Source: Vibrio sp. UBA2441 (GTDB lineage: Bacteria; Pseudomonadota; Gammaproteobacteria; Enterobacterales; Vibrionaceae). From it: a DNA stretch of 64,000 nt. The DNA lies in contig DDQN01000072.1 of assembly GCA_002342685.1 (NCBI GenBank), positions 62,001 through 126,000 of the forward strand, in the 5' to 3' direction. Positions 17,914 to 26,661 of the stretch are shown here, in pieces. The notes below the pieces were generated by a model that saw only the letters and a program-made list of their open reading frames with translations, had not been told where the DNA came from and did no database searches. The number at the start of each line of letters is the position of its first letter. Positions within the stretch are counted from its first letter, which is position 1. Position numbers and translations under genes: made by a program.

Positions 17914-19029
17914 ATGACCGATCTACTTAATACACCTCTGCATGCACTTCACGTTGAAGCTGGTGCGAAAATGGTTCCTTTTGCTGGTTATGATATGCCA
18001 GTTCAATATACATTGGGTGTAAAGAAAGAGCATTTACATACTCGTGATGCGGCAGGTCTTTTTGATGTTTCTCATATGGGACAACTTAGACTTAAAGGCG
18101 ATAACGCAGCGAAGACACTCGAATCACTTGTGCCTGTAGATATCATTGACCTCCCGTCAGGTAAACAGCGTTACGCTTTCTTTACTAATGAACAAGGTGG
18201 CATTTTAGACGACTTGATGGTGACCAATTTTGGAGACCATATTTTTGTTGTTGTTAATGCGGCATGTAAACAACAAGACATCGCCCACCTGAAAGCCAAC
18301 TTGCTTGATGGAGTGGAGTTGGAAGAGATAGAAGACAGAGCGCTTTTGGCGCTACAAGGTCCAAAAGCGGTTGATGTACTGTCGGCTATCGAGCCAAAAG
18401 TGGCAGACATGGTATTTATGGATGCGCAAATCATGGATATTGCTGGTGTTGAGTGTTATGTAAGTCGCTCTGGTTATACCGGTGAAGATGGGTTTGAGAT
18501 CTCGGTACCGGCTGATCAAGCGGAGTCTTTCGCTCGTCAGTTAACCGATCACGAACTGGTTGAATGGATTGGTTTAGGTGCCCGCGATTCACTTCGTCTT
18601 GAGTGTGGCTTATGTCTTTATGGACACGATTTGGATACCACGACTACTCCGGTAGAGGCGAGCTTGCTTTGGGGTATCAGCAAAAACCGTCGTACTGATG
18701 GTGAGCGCGCGGGTGGATTTCCGGGGGCAGATATCATTTTGGATCAAATCAAAACTAAAGCGGTTAACCGCAAGCGTGTCGGCTTGGTTGGCCAAACTAA
18801 AGCGCCTGTGCGTGAAGGTTGTGAATTATTTGATGCCAATGACAACAAGATTGGCGTGGTGACGAGTGGCACTGCAGGCCCGAATGCTGGAAAACCGGTT
18901 TCTATGGGCTATGTGACGACTGAGTTGGCCAGCATTGGAACCGAAGTATTTGCTGAAGTTCGTGGTAAAAAGCTACCGATGACCATTGAAAAAATGCCGT
19001 TTGTCGCTCAACGATATTACCGAGGTTAA
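17914..19029 (+). CDS. gcvT: aminomethyltransferase, glycine cleavage T-protein
   Basis: GcvT transfers the methylene unit from the GcvH-bound aminomethyl group to tetrahydrofolate and releases ammonia. From ATG 17914 the protein is 371 residues, near the usual 364-375. It has the characteristic MVPFAGYDMPVQY and FDVSHMGQ segments and the folate-site sequence GYTGEDGFEI. An upstream in-frame ATG at 17860 would add 18 residues. I chose 17914 because AAAGGAG precedes it, the protein then begins MTDLLNTPLHALH as expected, and the extension would cover the candidate operator. Confidence 0.95.
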   Translation: MTDLLNTPLHALHVEAGAKMVPFAGYDMPVQYTLGVKKEHLHTRDAAGLFDVSHMGQLRLKGDNAAKTLESLVPVDIIDLPSGKQRYAFFTNEQGGILDDLMVTNFGDHIFVVVNAACKQQDIAHLKANLLDGVELEEIEDRALLALQGPKAVDVLSAIEPKVADMVFMDAQIMDIAGVECYVSRSGYTGEDGFEISVPADQAESFARQLTDHELVEWIGLGARDSLRLECGLCLYGHDLDTTTTPVEASLLWGISKNRRTDGERAGGFPGADIILDQIKTKAVNRKRVGLVGQTKAPVREGCELFDANDNKIGVVTSGTAGPNAGKPVSMGYVTTELASIGTEVFAEVRGKKLPMTIEKMPFVAQRYYRG

Positions 19030-19101
19030 CAGCGTAAACTCAGAAACTGTCATACACTTTAACTGATGTAAAAGTTGATAATCGCTTTGGGTCAGTAAAG
19101 T

Positions 19102-20178
19102 ATGAAAAATTGCTCAGTATTTAGTTTATTCGCGGCTTCCGCTCTATTTTGTGTCAATGTTTCAATGGCAAGTAGTGCGGAAGTGACGCCTTATATCGTC
19201 AACGGCACCGATACCAGTGTGTCAGTCTATCCTTCCTATGCAAGTATCGTTACTTACATCGATTATGATGATAGTTCATATCAGGTTGGTGCCCGGTGTG
19301 GTGCTACCATTATTGATTCTACCTATATCCTGACGGCGGCACATTGCGTTGCCAGCACCGATGTCAGTGAGGTGTTGCGTCTATTTACTATTGTGCTCCC
19401 CCAATTTAATAATGAACTCGATTTTAACAGTATTTCAGAGTTTGAGAATACGACCAAGTATTGGGTCTCTGATATTTATGTCCATGAAAGTTACGACTCC
19501 GATAATATAGAAAACGACATTGCCATTTTAAAACTTGAAACCCCTTTGAGTGTTCCTTCCTCGGCGTATGCTCAATTTGTTAGCAACGAAAGCAGCTATC
19601 GTGGCGGGGTCTCCGAAGTGTATACCGCGGTGGGACACGGGAATACACAAACCGGAGTGGATGCAACACCCGTATTACAAAAGGCAGATCTAAGCATAGT
19701 AGCCAATGGGAGCTGTGGGTACGCGGTAGGAGGCGCACCAGCAACTCAGCTGTGCATGGAAGGTGCTGTGGTTAGCGGATTAGAAAAGGCCACCTGTCAG
19801 GGGGACTCCGGCGGCCCGCTGTATTGGACCAGTGGCACAACCTATCAGGTTGGGATCACCAGTTATGGCCCGGCAACCAATTACGGCTGCGGAAGTACCA
19901 CATTTCCGGGTGCCACGTCTGTATTTACTGAAGTCGTAGACTATATCACCTGGATCAATGCGGTTAAGAATGGTCAAAAAACGGCCGATTACTCCCCAGC
20001 GGAGAGTGACCGTGACTATTATCGACAGAACAAAGTGTTACCTTCAGATACGCCTGTGATAATTGGCAGCAGTGGAGGCAGTAGTAGTGGCGGTGCTGTG
20101 TCGGTTTGGGGAATGTTGATGTTGCTAATAACTGCGTGGCTTCCACGGAAATGGTTTAATTATAAACAGAAGTTATAA
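19102..20178 (+). CDS. trypsin-fold serine protease with GlyGly-CTERM anchor (copy 1)
   Basis: This secreted S1-family protease has 358 residues: signal peptide (about 1-26), start of the mature chain at YIVNGTD, catalytic triad H81 (TAAHC), D139 (NDIAIL) and S236 (CQGDSGGP). A GlyGly-CTERM tail follows: Ser/Gly-rich SSGGAVS, hydrophobic helix, then basic PRKW. In the family that tail is recognised by rhombosortase for cell-surface processing and type II secretion, as for the Vibrio cholerae Ves proteases. Residue 230, matching chymotrypsin position 189, is Ala and not the trypsin Asp, so cleavage after Lys/Arg is not expected. It is a tandem paralogue of the next gene. Confidence 0.9.
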   Translation: MKNCSVFSLFAASALFCVNVSMASSAEVTPYIVNGTDTSVSVYPSYASIVTYIDYDDSSYQVGARCGATIIDSTYILTAAHCVASTDVSEVLRLFTIVLPQFNNELDFNSISEFENTTKYWVSDIYVHESYDSDNIENDIAILKLETPLSVPSSAYAQFVSNESSYRGGVSEVYTAVGHGNTQTGVDATPVLQKADLSIVANGSCGYAVGGAPATQLCMEGAVVSGLEKATCQGDSGGPLYWTSGTTYQVGITSYGPATNYGCGSTTFPGATSVFTEVVDYITWINAVKNGQKTADYSPAESDRDYYRQNKVLPSDTPVIIGSSGGSSSGGAVSVWGMLMLLITAWLPRKWFNYKQKL

Positions 20179-20434
20179 TATCGACTGAGCTTCGTAGTTA
20201 AGTTTATTAAAGCGCAGGAAGTGACGACAAATGTTGAGCATTGATGGATAAAAATCATTCGCTTATATCCTGAGTATCTCCCATTTTCTACAACTAAATA
20301 AGCATCGATAACAGAACCTGATATTCGCCTATAGAGCTCTATAACAAAAAGTGGTATAACCTCTGTTAAATCATTCCTTATTCTTTGTAAAATAGGAATA
20401 ACTTATTTTTCCTGTATTCTTTGGTTGATACGAT

Positions 20435-21487
20435 ATGAACAAAATTCCAATGATTGGTGCTCTTGCAGCATCAGCTGTTTTTTCTGTACACAGTGCAGAA
20501 ATGACGCCCTATATTGTTAATGGTACAGATACCTCCACGTCAGTTTATCCGTCATTTTCTAGTATTTATACTTATGCAAATTTTGATGATGGTACCTATT
20601 TATATGGTAAACGTTGCGGTGCAACTATTCTGGATGCAAGTTATATTTTAACGGCAGCACATTGTGTTTCTAATCAGGATACAGATGAATTTAATCGCCT
20701 TTTTACCATAGTTCTCCCTCAATTAGATGATGAGGCTTCGTTTGACACCAGCGCCGAAATAGCAGCGACTACAAAATACTGGGTTTCAGATATTTATGTT
20801 CATAGTGGATACAATGACCAAGAGTTTGAAAACGATATTGCTATATTGAAGCTGGAAACACCCCTGAGCGTACCTTCTTCAGCCTATGCGCAGTTTGTAG
20901 CGAACGAAAGTCAATACCGTGGAGAGAGTGGTGATGTGTTTTCCGCAGTCGGCCATGGAAGAACCACAACCTATTCAGACGATACGACGGTTCTTCAGGA
21001 AGCTAACCTGAGCTTAGTGAATAACGCTGATTGCGGGTATGGTGGAACTGCTCCTGCGACGCAACTATGCATGGAAGGAGAAGTAGTGAATTCTCTTGAG
21101 AAGGCAACCTGTAGCGGGGACTCCGGGGGACCGCTGTACTGGACAAGTGGTACACAGTATCAGGTGGGTATCACCAGCTATGGTCCGAGTACTTCGTATG
21201 GTGGATGTGGCAGCACAAGTGTAAATGCTGCGACCTCTGTTTTCACCGAAGTAGTCGATTATGCTAGCTGGATTGACGATATCAAAAACGGTATCACTAC
21301 TAATGCGACAGTTTATTCACCAAGTGAAACTCAACGAAATTATTACAGACAAAATTATACTGTAAGCAATGATGTATTAGTGCAGCAGACCACGACCTCA
21401 AGTAGCAGTAGCAGCGGTGGATCGGTTCCATTGTGGGCTTCAGTATTTTTACTTGGCGCAGCGTCTATTAGACGTTATAAAAAGTAA
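20435..21487 (+). CDS. trypsin-fold serine protease with GlyGly-CTERM anchor (copy 2)
   Basis: This second S1 protease of 350 residues is very similar to its upstream neighbour. It has a signal peptide (about 1-21, cleavage near VHSAE), mature start YIVNGTD, triad H76, D134 and S230, and a C-terminal SSSSSGGSVPLW, hydrophobic helix and RRYKK, a standard GlyGly-CTERM. As in copy 1, the position equivalent to chymotrypsin 189 is Ala (A224). Residue 192-equivalent is Ser in place of Gln, so the two copies may differ in preference. A 256-base gap separates them, and each may have its own promoter. No rhombosortase gene is in the window. Confidence 0.9.
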   Translation: MNKIPMIGALAASAVFSVHSAEMTPYIVNGTDTSTSVYPSFSSIYTYANFDDGTYLYGKRCGATILDASYILTAAHCVSNQDTDEFNRLFTIVLPQLDDEASFDTSAEIAATTKYWVSDIYVHSGYNDQEFENDIAILKLETPLSVPSSAYAQFVANESQYRGESGDVFSAVGHGRTTTYSDDTTVLQEANLSLVNNADCGYGGTAPATQLCMEGEVVNSLEKATCSGDSGGPLYWTSGTQYQVGITSYGPSTSYGGCGSTSVNAATSVFTEVVDYASWIDDIKNGITTNATVYSPSETQRNYYRQNYTVSNDVLVQQTTTSSSSSSGGSVPLWASVFLLGAASIRRYKK

Positions 21488-21527
21488 CTAAACTGGGTTA
21501 TAGGCAAGAAAGCCGTTAATTGAAATG

Positions 21528-21556
21528 AAGGAGCTGTAATGCTCCTTTTTTGTTTT
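21528..21556 (+). terminator. rho-independent terminator after the protease pair
   Basis: AAGGAGC (21528-21534) pairs with GCTCCTT (21541-21547), followed by a T-run and TGTTTTC. Confidence 0.85.
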
Positions 21557-21826
21557 CTACTCTTAAGTCGTTTTATTATAAGTAACGCCGCTTATTAGCC
21601 TCACACCATACTTGCCGTATTATTTTCTTATCGCAGAATCTATATTTATGCCTTTTAGATTTCTCAATCATCCATATTAGTAGTGCATTTCGAAGCTGAA
21701 GCAATTTGAACGTTCATATTTGAGAATACACTGATATCGCTAGTTTAATTTCGATAATCGGAGTTAAGACGCCACAAATTGTCCTAAGGTTTAAATTGAG
21801 GATATTGTCAATTACAGGAGTTCACC
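21557..21826. other. upstream region of the subtilase gene
   Basis: These 270 bases have no gene. They include AATTGTCCTAA at 21777-21787, 40 bases before the subtilase start codon. This is the same 11-mer found as an inverted pair upstream of the DM13 gene. An AGGAG-like ribosome site (ACAGGAG) is just before the ATG. Confidence 0.4.
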
Positions 21827-24400
21827 ATGCTTAGGGTCATTCGCTTAATTGTCAGCGGTTCAATGATGTTAGTGCTTCCTTTCTGTCTGATACTACTGTC
21901 TGGTTTTGTTCAGGCTGCATCCCCTCATGCGAAAGCTGCGTTAGAGGAAGAACCATCACTCGCTTATGCGCCGGATTCAGTGTTAATTCGCTTTAAATAT
22001 AACGCTACCCCTGCCCAAAAACAACAGGCCCGAAATCAGGTCAGAGGAAATACTATTCGTAGTTATAACGTGGTGAGCGCACTGGAACACTTACAAGTGG
22101 GGCCCGGTTTGGGCGTCGAAAATGCGATCGAAACACTACAAAAGTTGCCATTTGTTAGCTATGTCGAACCGGATTATGTGGTTCGTCGTGTAACCACTGA
22201 TCCTGGTTATTCCAATTTGTGGGGGCTGGAAAATACAGGTCAGGTTATTGGCGTTCCGGGTGTGGTTGATGCCGATATCGATGCGAATTTAGCGTGGAAC
22301 GTTTCAACGGGTGATCCTAATGTGGTTGTGGCGGTTATTGATACTGGTGTTGACTACAGCCATGCTGATTTGGCCGCGAATATCTGGTTCAATCCAGACC
22401 AAAGCGCTGGCGATAGCCATGGATATGATTTTTATGATAATGACAATGATCCAATGGATGAACATGGGCATGGTACTCATGTTGCGGGAACCATTTGTGC
22501 AGAAGCGAATAATGGTGTGGGAATTGTGGGTGTGGCATGGAAATGCAAAATCATGGCGCTTCGATTTTTGGGGCCGTTTGGCGGTTACACCAGTGATGCT
22601 GTTCTAGCATTAGATTATGCGGTTTCAAATGGGGCAAAAATTTCAAATAATAGTTGGGGTGGGGGTGGTTTTTCATTAAGTTTGTATAACGCTATCAGTA
22701 ACGCAGCGGCCAATGGCCACCTTTTCATCGCCGCCGCGGGTAACGGAGATGAAAACAATATTGGATTTGATACCGATATAACCGCACACTATCCGTCCTC
22801 ATATGAGCTCGACAATATTATCTCAGTAGCGGCAACCGATAACAGGGACAACTTGGCGGGGTTTTCTAACTTTGGCGTAAATAGTGTTGATGTTGGAGCG
22901 CCAGGCGTTTATATATACAGCAGTATTCCGGGTGACTCATATGGCTGGAGTAGTGGCACCTCAATGGCAACTCCGCATGTCGCTGGGGTAGCTGCATTGA
23001 TACTGAGTACTCATTCTGATTGGGCGTACAGTGATATTAAAAATCGTATTTTTAATACGGTACGACCGATTTCCGCCCTTAATGGAAAAACAGTCACGGG
23101 AGGAGTAGTTAATGCGTTTGATGCACTTCAGGATCCGGTTACCCAGCCTAATGGTCCGGATGGTTTAAGCGCGATTTCTCTGTCTCATACCGAAATTGAT
23201 CTCACATGGACAGACAATTCAAGCGATGAAGCTGGCTTCAGGATAGAAAGAAGCGTTGATGGTGCTCTAAGCTGGACAGAAATAGCGGATACCGGTGTCG
23301 ATGTCACCGCGTATAGTGACGCTTCACTGCAGGCGGAAACGACGTATGACTATCGAGTCTACGCGTATAACAGTGCTGGAATTTCTAACTATTCTAATGT
23401 GGCGACCACAACGACAGATCCCGCACCAAGCAGTCAGGAGATTGTAGCAAGCAGTGACATTGCGAATGCAGGTTCTGTTCAAGGCAGCTATCTGGATACC
23501 AGAGAGGACGGCGGGGCAGTTCAATCGATTACAGAGCGTAAGTCTGGTGGACGGCCATCGAGTCGTTACAGTTATCTGCAACACTCATGGCTATTTAATG
23601 TTCCTGTAGGTAGTGCCACATTTTATCTGAATGCTTGGTCTACTGAGTTGGGTGACGGTGATAGCTTTGTGTTTAGCTATTCACTGGATGGGAATCAATA
23701 TATCGATATGCTGACCATTTCGGGAGGAGATACTACCAATAACGTTGTTTATGTTCTGCCCGCAGAGGTAAATGGTTCGGTTTATATTCGTGTCACCGAC
23801 ACAGATCGTTCAGCGGGAAATCTTGATATGGATACCATTTATGTGGATCACATGTATCTCTCGACGGAAGTTGCTGTTGGTGACCCGCCATTAACGCCTA
23901 CAGGTTTGAGTGCCAATCCAATGGAAGGTAGCATTGATCTGCTCTGGAGTGATAATGCTGATAATGAGTTGGGTTATAGTGTCGAACGTACTTTAGCAGG
24001 TGTCGATAACTGGCTACAACTGATCACTTTAGGTGCTAATAGCTCGGCATACAGTGATCAGTCCGTTGCATCCGATACTATGTATGAGTATCGCGTTAGT
24101 GCATATAACGCCAGTGGAACTTCGGCTTATGCAGGGCCAATTTCTGTTCAATCGTTACCGATGGACAATGAACTGACATTGACTGCGACAGGATATATTC
24201 AGGGATGGCATTATGTCGACTTATCCTGGAGTGACGCCTCTATGCTTGTTGATATTTACCGAAATGGAGAAAGTGTGGCTACCGTTTCTGGTGGGGCTTA
24301 TATCGATGCTAAGATAGGAAAAGGTGCTGCTACATACGTTTATTCGGCATGTGAGTCGGGAACCCAGAATTGCTCAAGTGAAGTGGTAGTGGTGTTTTAG
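21827..24400 (+). CDS. secreted subtilisin-family (S8) protease with fibronectin type III domains
   Basis: The 857-residue exported protease has a signal peptide (about 1-31), an I9-like propeptide (about 45-122), and a subtilase domain (about 130-430). The triad is D172 (VAVIDTG), H215 (HGHGTHVAG) and S379 (SGTSMATPHVAG), with oxyanion N306. After that come fibronectin III (about 440-530), a beta-sandwich-like segment with no recognised family (about 540-680), a second fibronectin III (about 688-775) and a short third module to the end. No GlyGly-CTERM or membrane anchor is present, so it is probably released. It follows the two S1 proteases but is separated from them by a terminator. Confidence 0.9.
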   Translation: MLRVIRLIVSGSMMLVLPFCLILLSGFVQAASPHAKAALEEEPSLAYAPDSVLIRFKYNATPAQKQQARNQVRGNTIRSYNVVSALEHLQVGPGLGVENAIETLQKLPFVSYVEPDYVVRRVTTDPGYSNLWGLENTGQVIGVPGVVDADIDANLAWNVSTGDPNVVVAVIDTGVDYSHADLAANIWFNPDQSAGDSHGYDFYDNDNDPMDEHGHGTHVAGTICAEANNGVGIVGVAWKCKIMALRFLGPFGGYTSDAVLALDYAVSNGAKISNNSWGGGGFSLSLYNAISNAAANGHLFIAAAGNGDENNIGFDTDITAHYPSSYELDNIISVAATDNRDNLAGFSNFGVNSVDVGAPGVYIYSSIPGDSYGWSSGTSMATPHVAGVAALILSTHSDWAYSDIKNRIFNTVRPISALNGKTVTGGVVNAFDALQDPVTQPNGPDGLSAISLSHTEIDLTWTDNSSDEAGFRIERSVDGALSWTEIADTGVDVTAYSDASLQAETTYDYRVYAYNSAGISNYSNVATTTTDPAPSSQEIVASSDIANAGSVQGSYLDTREDGGAVQSITERKSGGRPSSRYSYLQHSWLFNVPVGSATFYLNAWSTELGDGDSFVFSYSLDGNQYIDMLTISGGDTTNNVVYVLPAEVNGSVYIRVTDTDRSAGNLDMDTIYVDHMYLSTEVAVGDPPLTPTGLSANPMEGSIDLLWSDNADNELGYSVERTLAGVDNWLQLITLGANSSAYSDQSVASDTMYEYRVSAYNASGTSAYAGPISVQSLPMDNELTLTATGYIQGWHYVDLSWSDASMLVDIYRNGESVATVSGGAYIDAKIGKGAATYVYSACESGTQNCSSEVVVVF

Positions 24401-24445
24401 TGGCATCAAACTGACGCCAGTATTATTTTTATCTGTTCATGAATC

Positions 24446-24483
24446 AAAAAAGACCTCCACATGAAGTGGAGGTCTTTATTTTT
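24446..24483. terminator. bidirectional terminator between subtilase and YjiH-type gene
   Basis: AAAGACCTCCAC and GTGGAGGTCTTT form a perfect 12-bp stem with A-run and T-run on either side, between two convergent genes. Confidence 0.9.
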
Positions 24484-24499
24484 ATTATCGGTCTGGTTG

Positions 24500-25870
24500 T
24501 TAAAAAATCAGGTGCGCTACACCCGCAATAACCGGCAGGGTAATTAATGTACGCAGGATAAAGATAACAAACAATTCTACGATATTAACCGGGATACGGC
24601 TGCCTAATAGTAATGCGCCTACTTCTGACATGTAGATAAGTTGGGTCACTGACATTGCCGCGACGACAAAGCGAGTAATTTCACTGTCTACCGAAGCGAT
24701 GATAATTGCTGGCAGGAACATATCAGCAAAACCGACAACCATGGTTTCAGATGCGGCGACGGCTTCAGGAATACCTAACAGCTCGAGATATGGAACGAAT
24801 GGTTGGCCCAAGATAGCAAATACAGAAGTATATTCAGCAACCACCAGTGCAATTGTACCCAATCCCATAACAACCGGAAGAACACCAAATACCATATCAA
24901 TCGCGTTTTCTACACCATCAGCAACAATTCTTTTAAAGCTGGATACTTTTGCTGCTTTTCCTAGCGCAAGGTTCATACCCCAAGAAAATGTACTGTGTCC
25001 TTCTGGTATTAAATCAACGTCTTGTTCTGGAGCCGTGTCGTCCACATACAGATCTTTTTTTCTGCTTAATGGCGGCAGTCTTGGAATAATGATTGCTGCT
25101 ACGATACCAGCTAGGCAGATAGAACCATAAAATGGGATGAAGTACTGTTCAAGTTTTACTTGTGCAAGTACAACTAAACTAAAAGTAATAGAAACAGCAG
25201 AGAACGTTGTACCAACAACGGCGGCCTCACGTTGTGTGTAGAACTTGTTTTCGTATTGTTTGGTAGTCAGTAATATGCCAACACTGCCATCGCCTAACCA
25301 TGATGCGATACAATCTATTGCAGAACGACCTGGCAGGTTGAAGACAGGGCGCATGATCTTGCTTAACAGTGTGCCAAAAAGTTCGAGTAAACCAAAGTTG
25401 AGTAAAAGTGGCAGTAGCATTCCCGCGAAAATAAATACCGCGAATAGAGTCGGTAGCAATCCTTCAAGAACTAAACCACCAGTGTTTTCTTCCCAAACGG
25501 CTTCCGGCCCTACTTGGAAATAGGTCATTAGTACCGCTGCGCCGCCAATAACTCTAACGACTAGCCAAAGTGGAGAAGGGCTGAACAGGCGGTGTAAGAA
25601 GGTGTTATTGGCAATAACGTTTGGTTTTACTATTTTATAAAGAACGGAGGCCAATGCCATAAAGCTAATCACCAAGGTGACGATGCCCACAATGGAATCG
25701 CCAATAGCGGTAAGCAAGGATTTAGCAAGTACAGCTACAGGAATAGTTAAATCGCCTTGGTAGCTGACAGGGGCCATAAATAGGAATAAACCTAATAAAG
25801 ATGGGATAAGAAATACCCAAAAAGTGCGTTTCTTGGTTTTTACATCAATAGCTTCTGAATTGTTTTGCAT
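24500..25870 (-). CDS. YjiH-family membrane protein with nucleoside-recognition (Gate) domain
   Basis: The 456-residue integral membrane protein has about ten or eleven helices. It belongs to the YjiH family by the Gate-domain segments (VFIFAGMLLPLLLNFGLLELFGTLLSKIMRPVF and the SWLGDGSVGILLTTKQYE loop). Gate-domain proteins include nucleoside transporters and related carriers. The substrate of YjiH proteins is not established, so nucleoside transport is only a possibility. The gene is monocistronic and convergent with the subtilase gene, with a 791-base gap upstream. Confidence 0.75.
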   Translation of the reverse strand: MQNNSEAIDVKTKKRTFWVFLIPSLLGLFLFMAPVSYQGDLTIPVAVLAKSLLTAIGDSIVGIVTLVISFMALASVLYKIVKPNVIANNTFLHRLFSPSPLWLVVRVIGGAAVLMTYFQVGPEAVWEENTGGLVLEGLLPTLFAVFIFAGMLLPLLLNFGLLELFGTLLSKIMRPVFNLPGRSAIDCIASWLGDGSVGILLTTKQYENKFYTQREAAVVGTTFSAVSITFSLVVLAQVKLEQYFIPFYGSICLAGIVAAIIIPRLPPLSRKKDLYVDDTAPEQDVDLIPEGHSTFSWGMNLALGKAAKVSSFKRIVADGVENAIDMVFGVLPVVMGLGTIALVVAEYTSVFAILGQPFVPYLELLGIPEAVAASETMVVGFADMFLPAIIIASVDSEITRFVVAAMSVTQLIYMSEVGALLLGSRIPVNIVELFVIFILRTLITLPVIAGVAHLIF

Positions 25871-26661
25871 CTGAAATCTCTAAATAACAAGTAGTTAAGT
25901 GGCCATATCCATCGGCATAACTTTCCACTGTACATCCTAATCTAGTTAATGGATGCAGGTTAACGGTATTTTGCTGTCATTGCAATACTATTCACTATAG
26001 TGTGCGCTTTATGCAGCCATTATGTGTCGTTAAGCCCTCATGTTGAGTGATTATCATCCAACGAATTACTTTTCATATCATTGTTGTACTTTATACACTA
26101 TTGCACGGGGTCTGGTCTGACGAGTATGTGTTAATACATTGTCAGTTCGGGCTTATTTTTGTTGTTCTCAATCTTCAGTTTTATTTATTAAATGCCTAGT
26201 AGGAATAATTAGTCACTTAAGAGTGAAAAATTATCTAACGAACATAGGCATAATGAGTCATTAAATGTGTAATAACTAGTTAAAACCTGCTGCATATTTG
26301 CTAATTGCTGCACGTCTAATTATGCGAACTCTACGCACATGCACTGCCAGTAACCTTTGCTCAGCAAGGATGATGCTTGTCTTACTAACTCAGTACGCAA
26401 TTGAGTTCATCCTATTTAAAATATCGGATTGAGATGCATATGTCGGCTGTTTATGTCGCAAATATAAAAAATCTTAGGGTTATACTTTTTAATCAGCCCT
26501 AATCTTGGTGTTAGATCGCTGTTGTGAATGTCGCTGCCAGTTGATTGGCGCATAGTTACTGAAAAAATGCACTATGTGAATATAAACTGTTCGGTATATA
26601 ACCAAAATGAATTACAATTGATAGAAATAACATTTATTTATGAAAGACATGGGTCTATTAG
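25871..26661. other. long divergent intergenic region without a recognised feature
   Basis: These 791 bases separate the YjiH-type gene from a chemoreceptor gene. I found no convincing reading frame on either strand, and no tRNA. Short imperfect dyads occur, for example ACTCA...TTGAGT at about 26388-26406. It must contain two divergent promoters but is longer than they need, so a small RNA or decayed gene is possible. Confidence 0.4.

Noticed and set aside
19102..21487. Second protease as a pseudogene copy of the first
   Set aside because: Both copies have full triads, signal peptides and complete C-terminal anchors, so both look functional.
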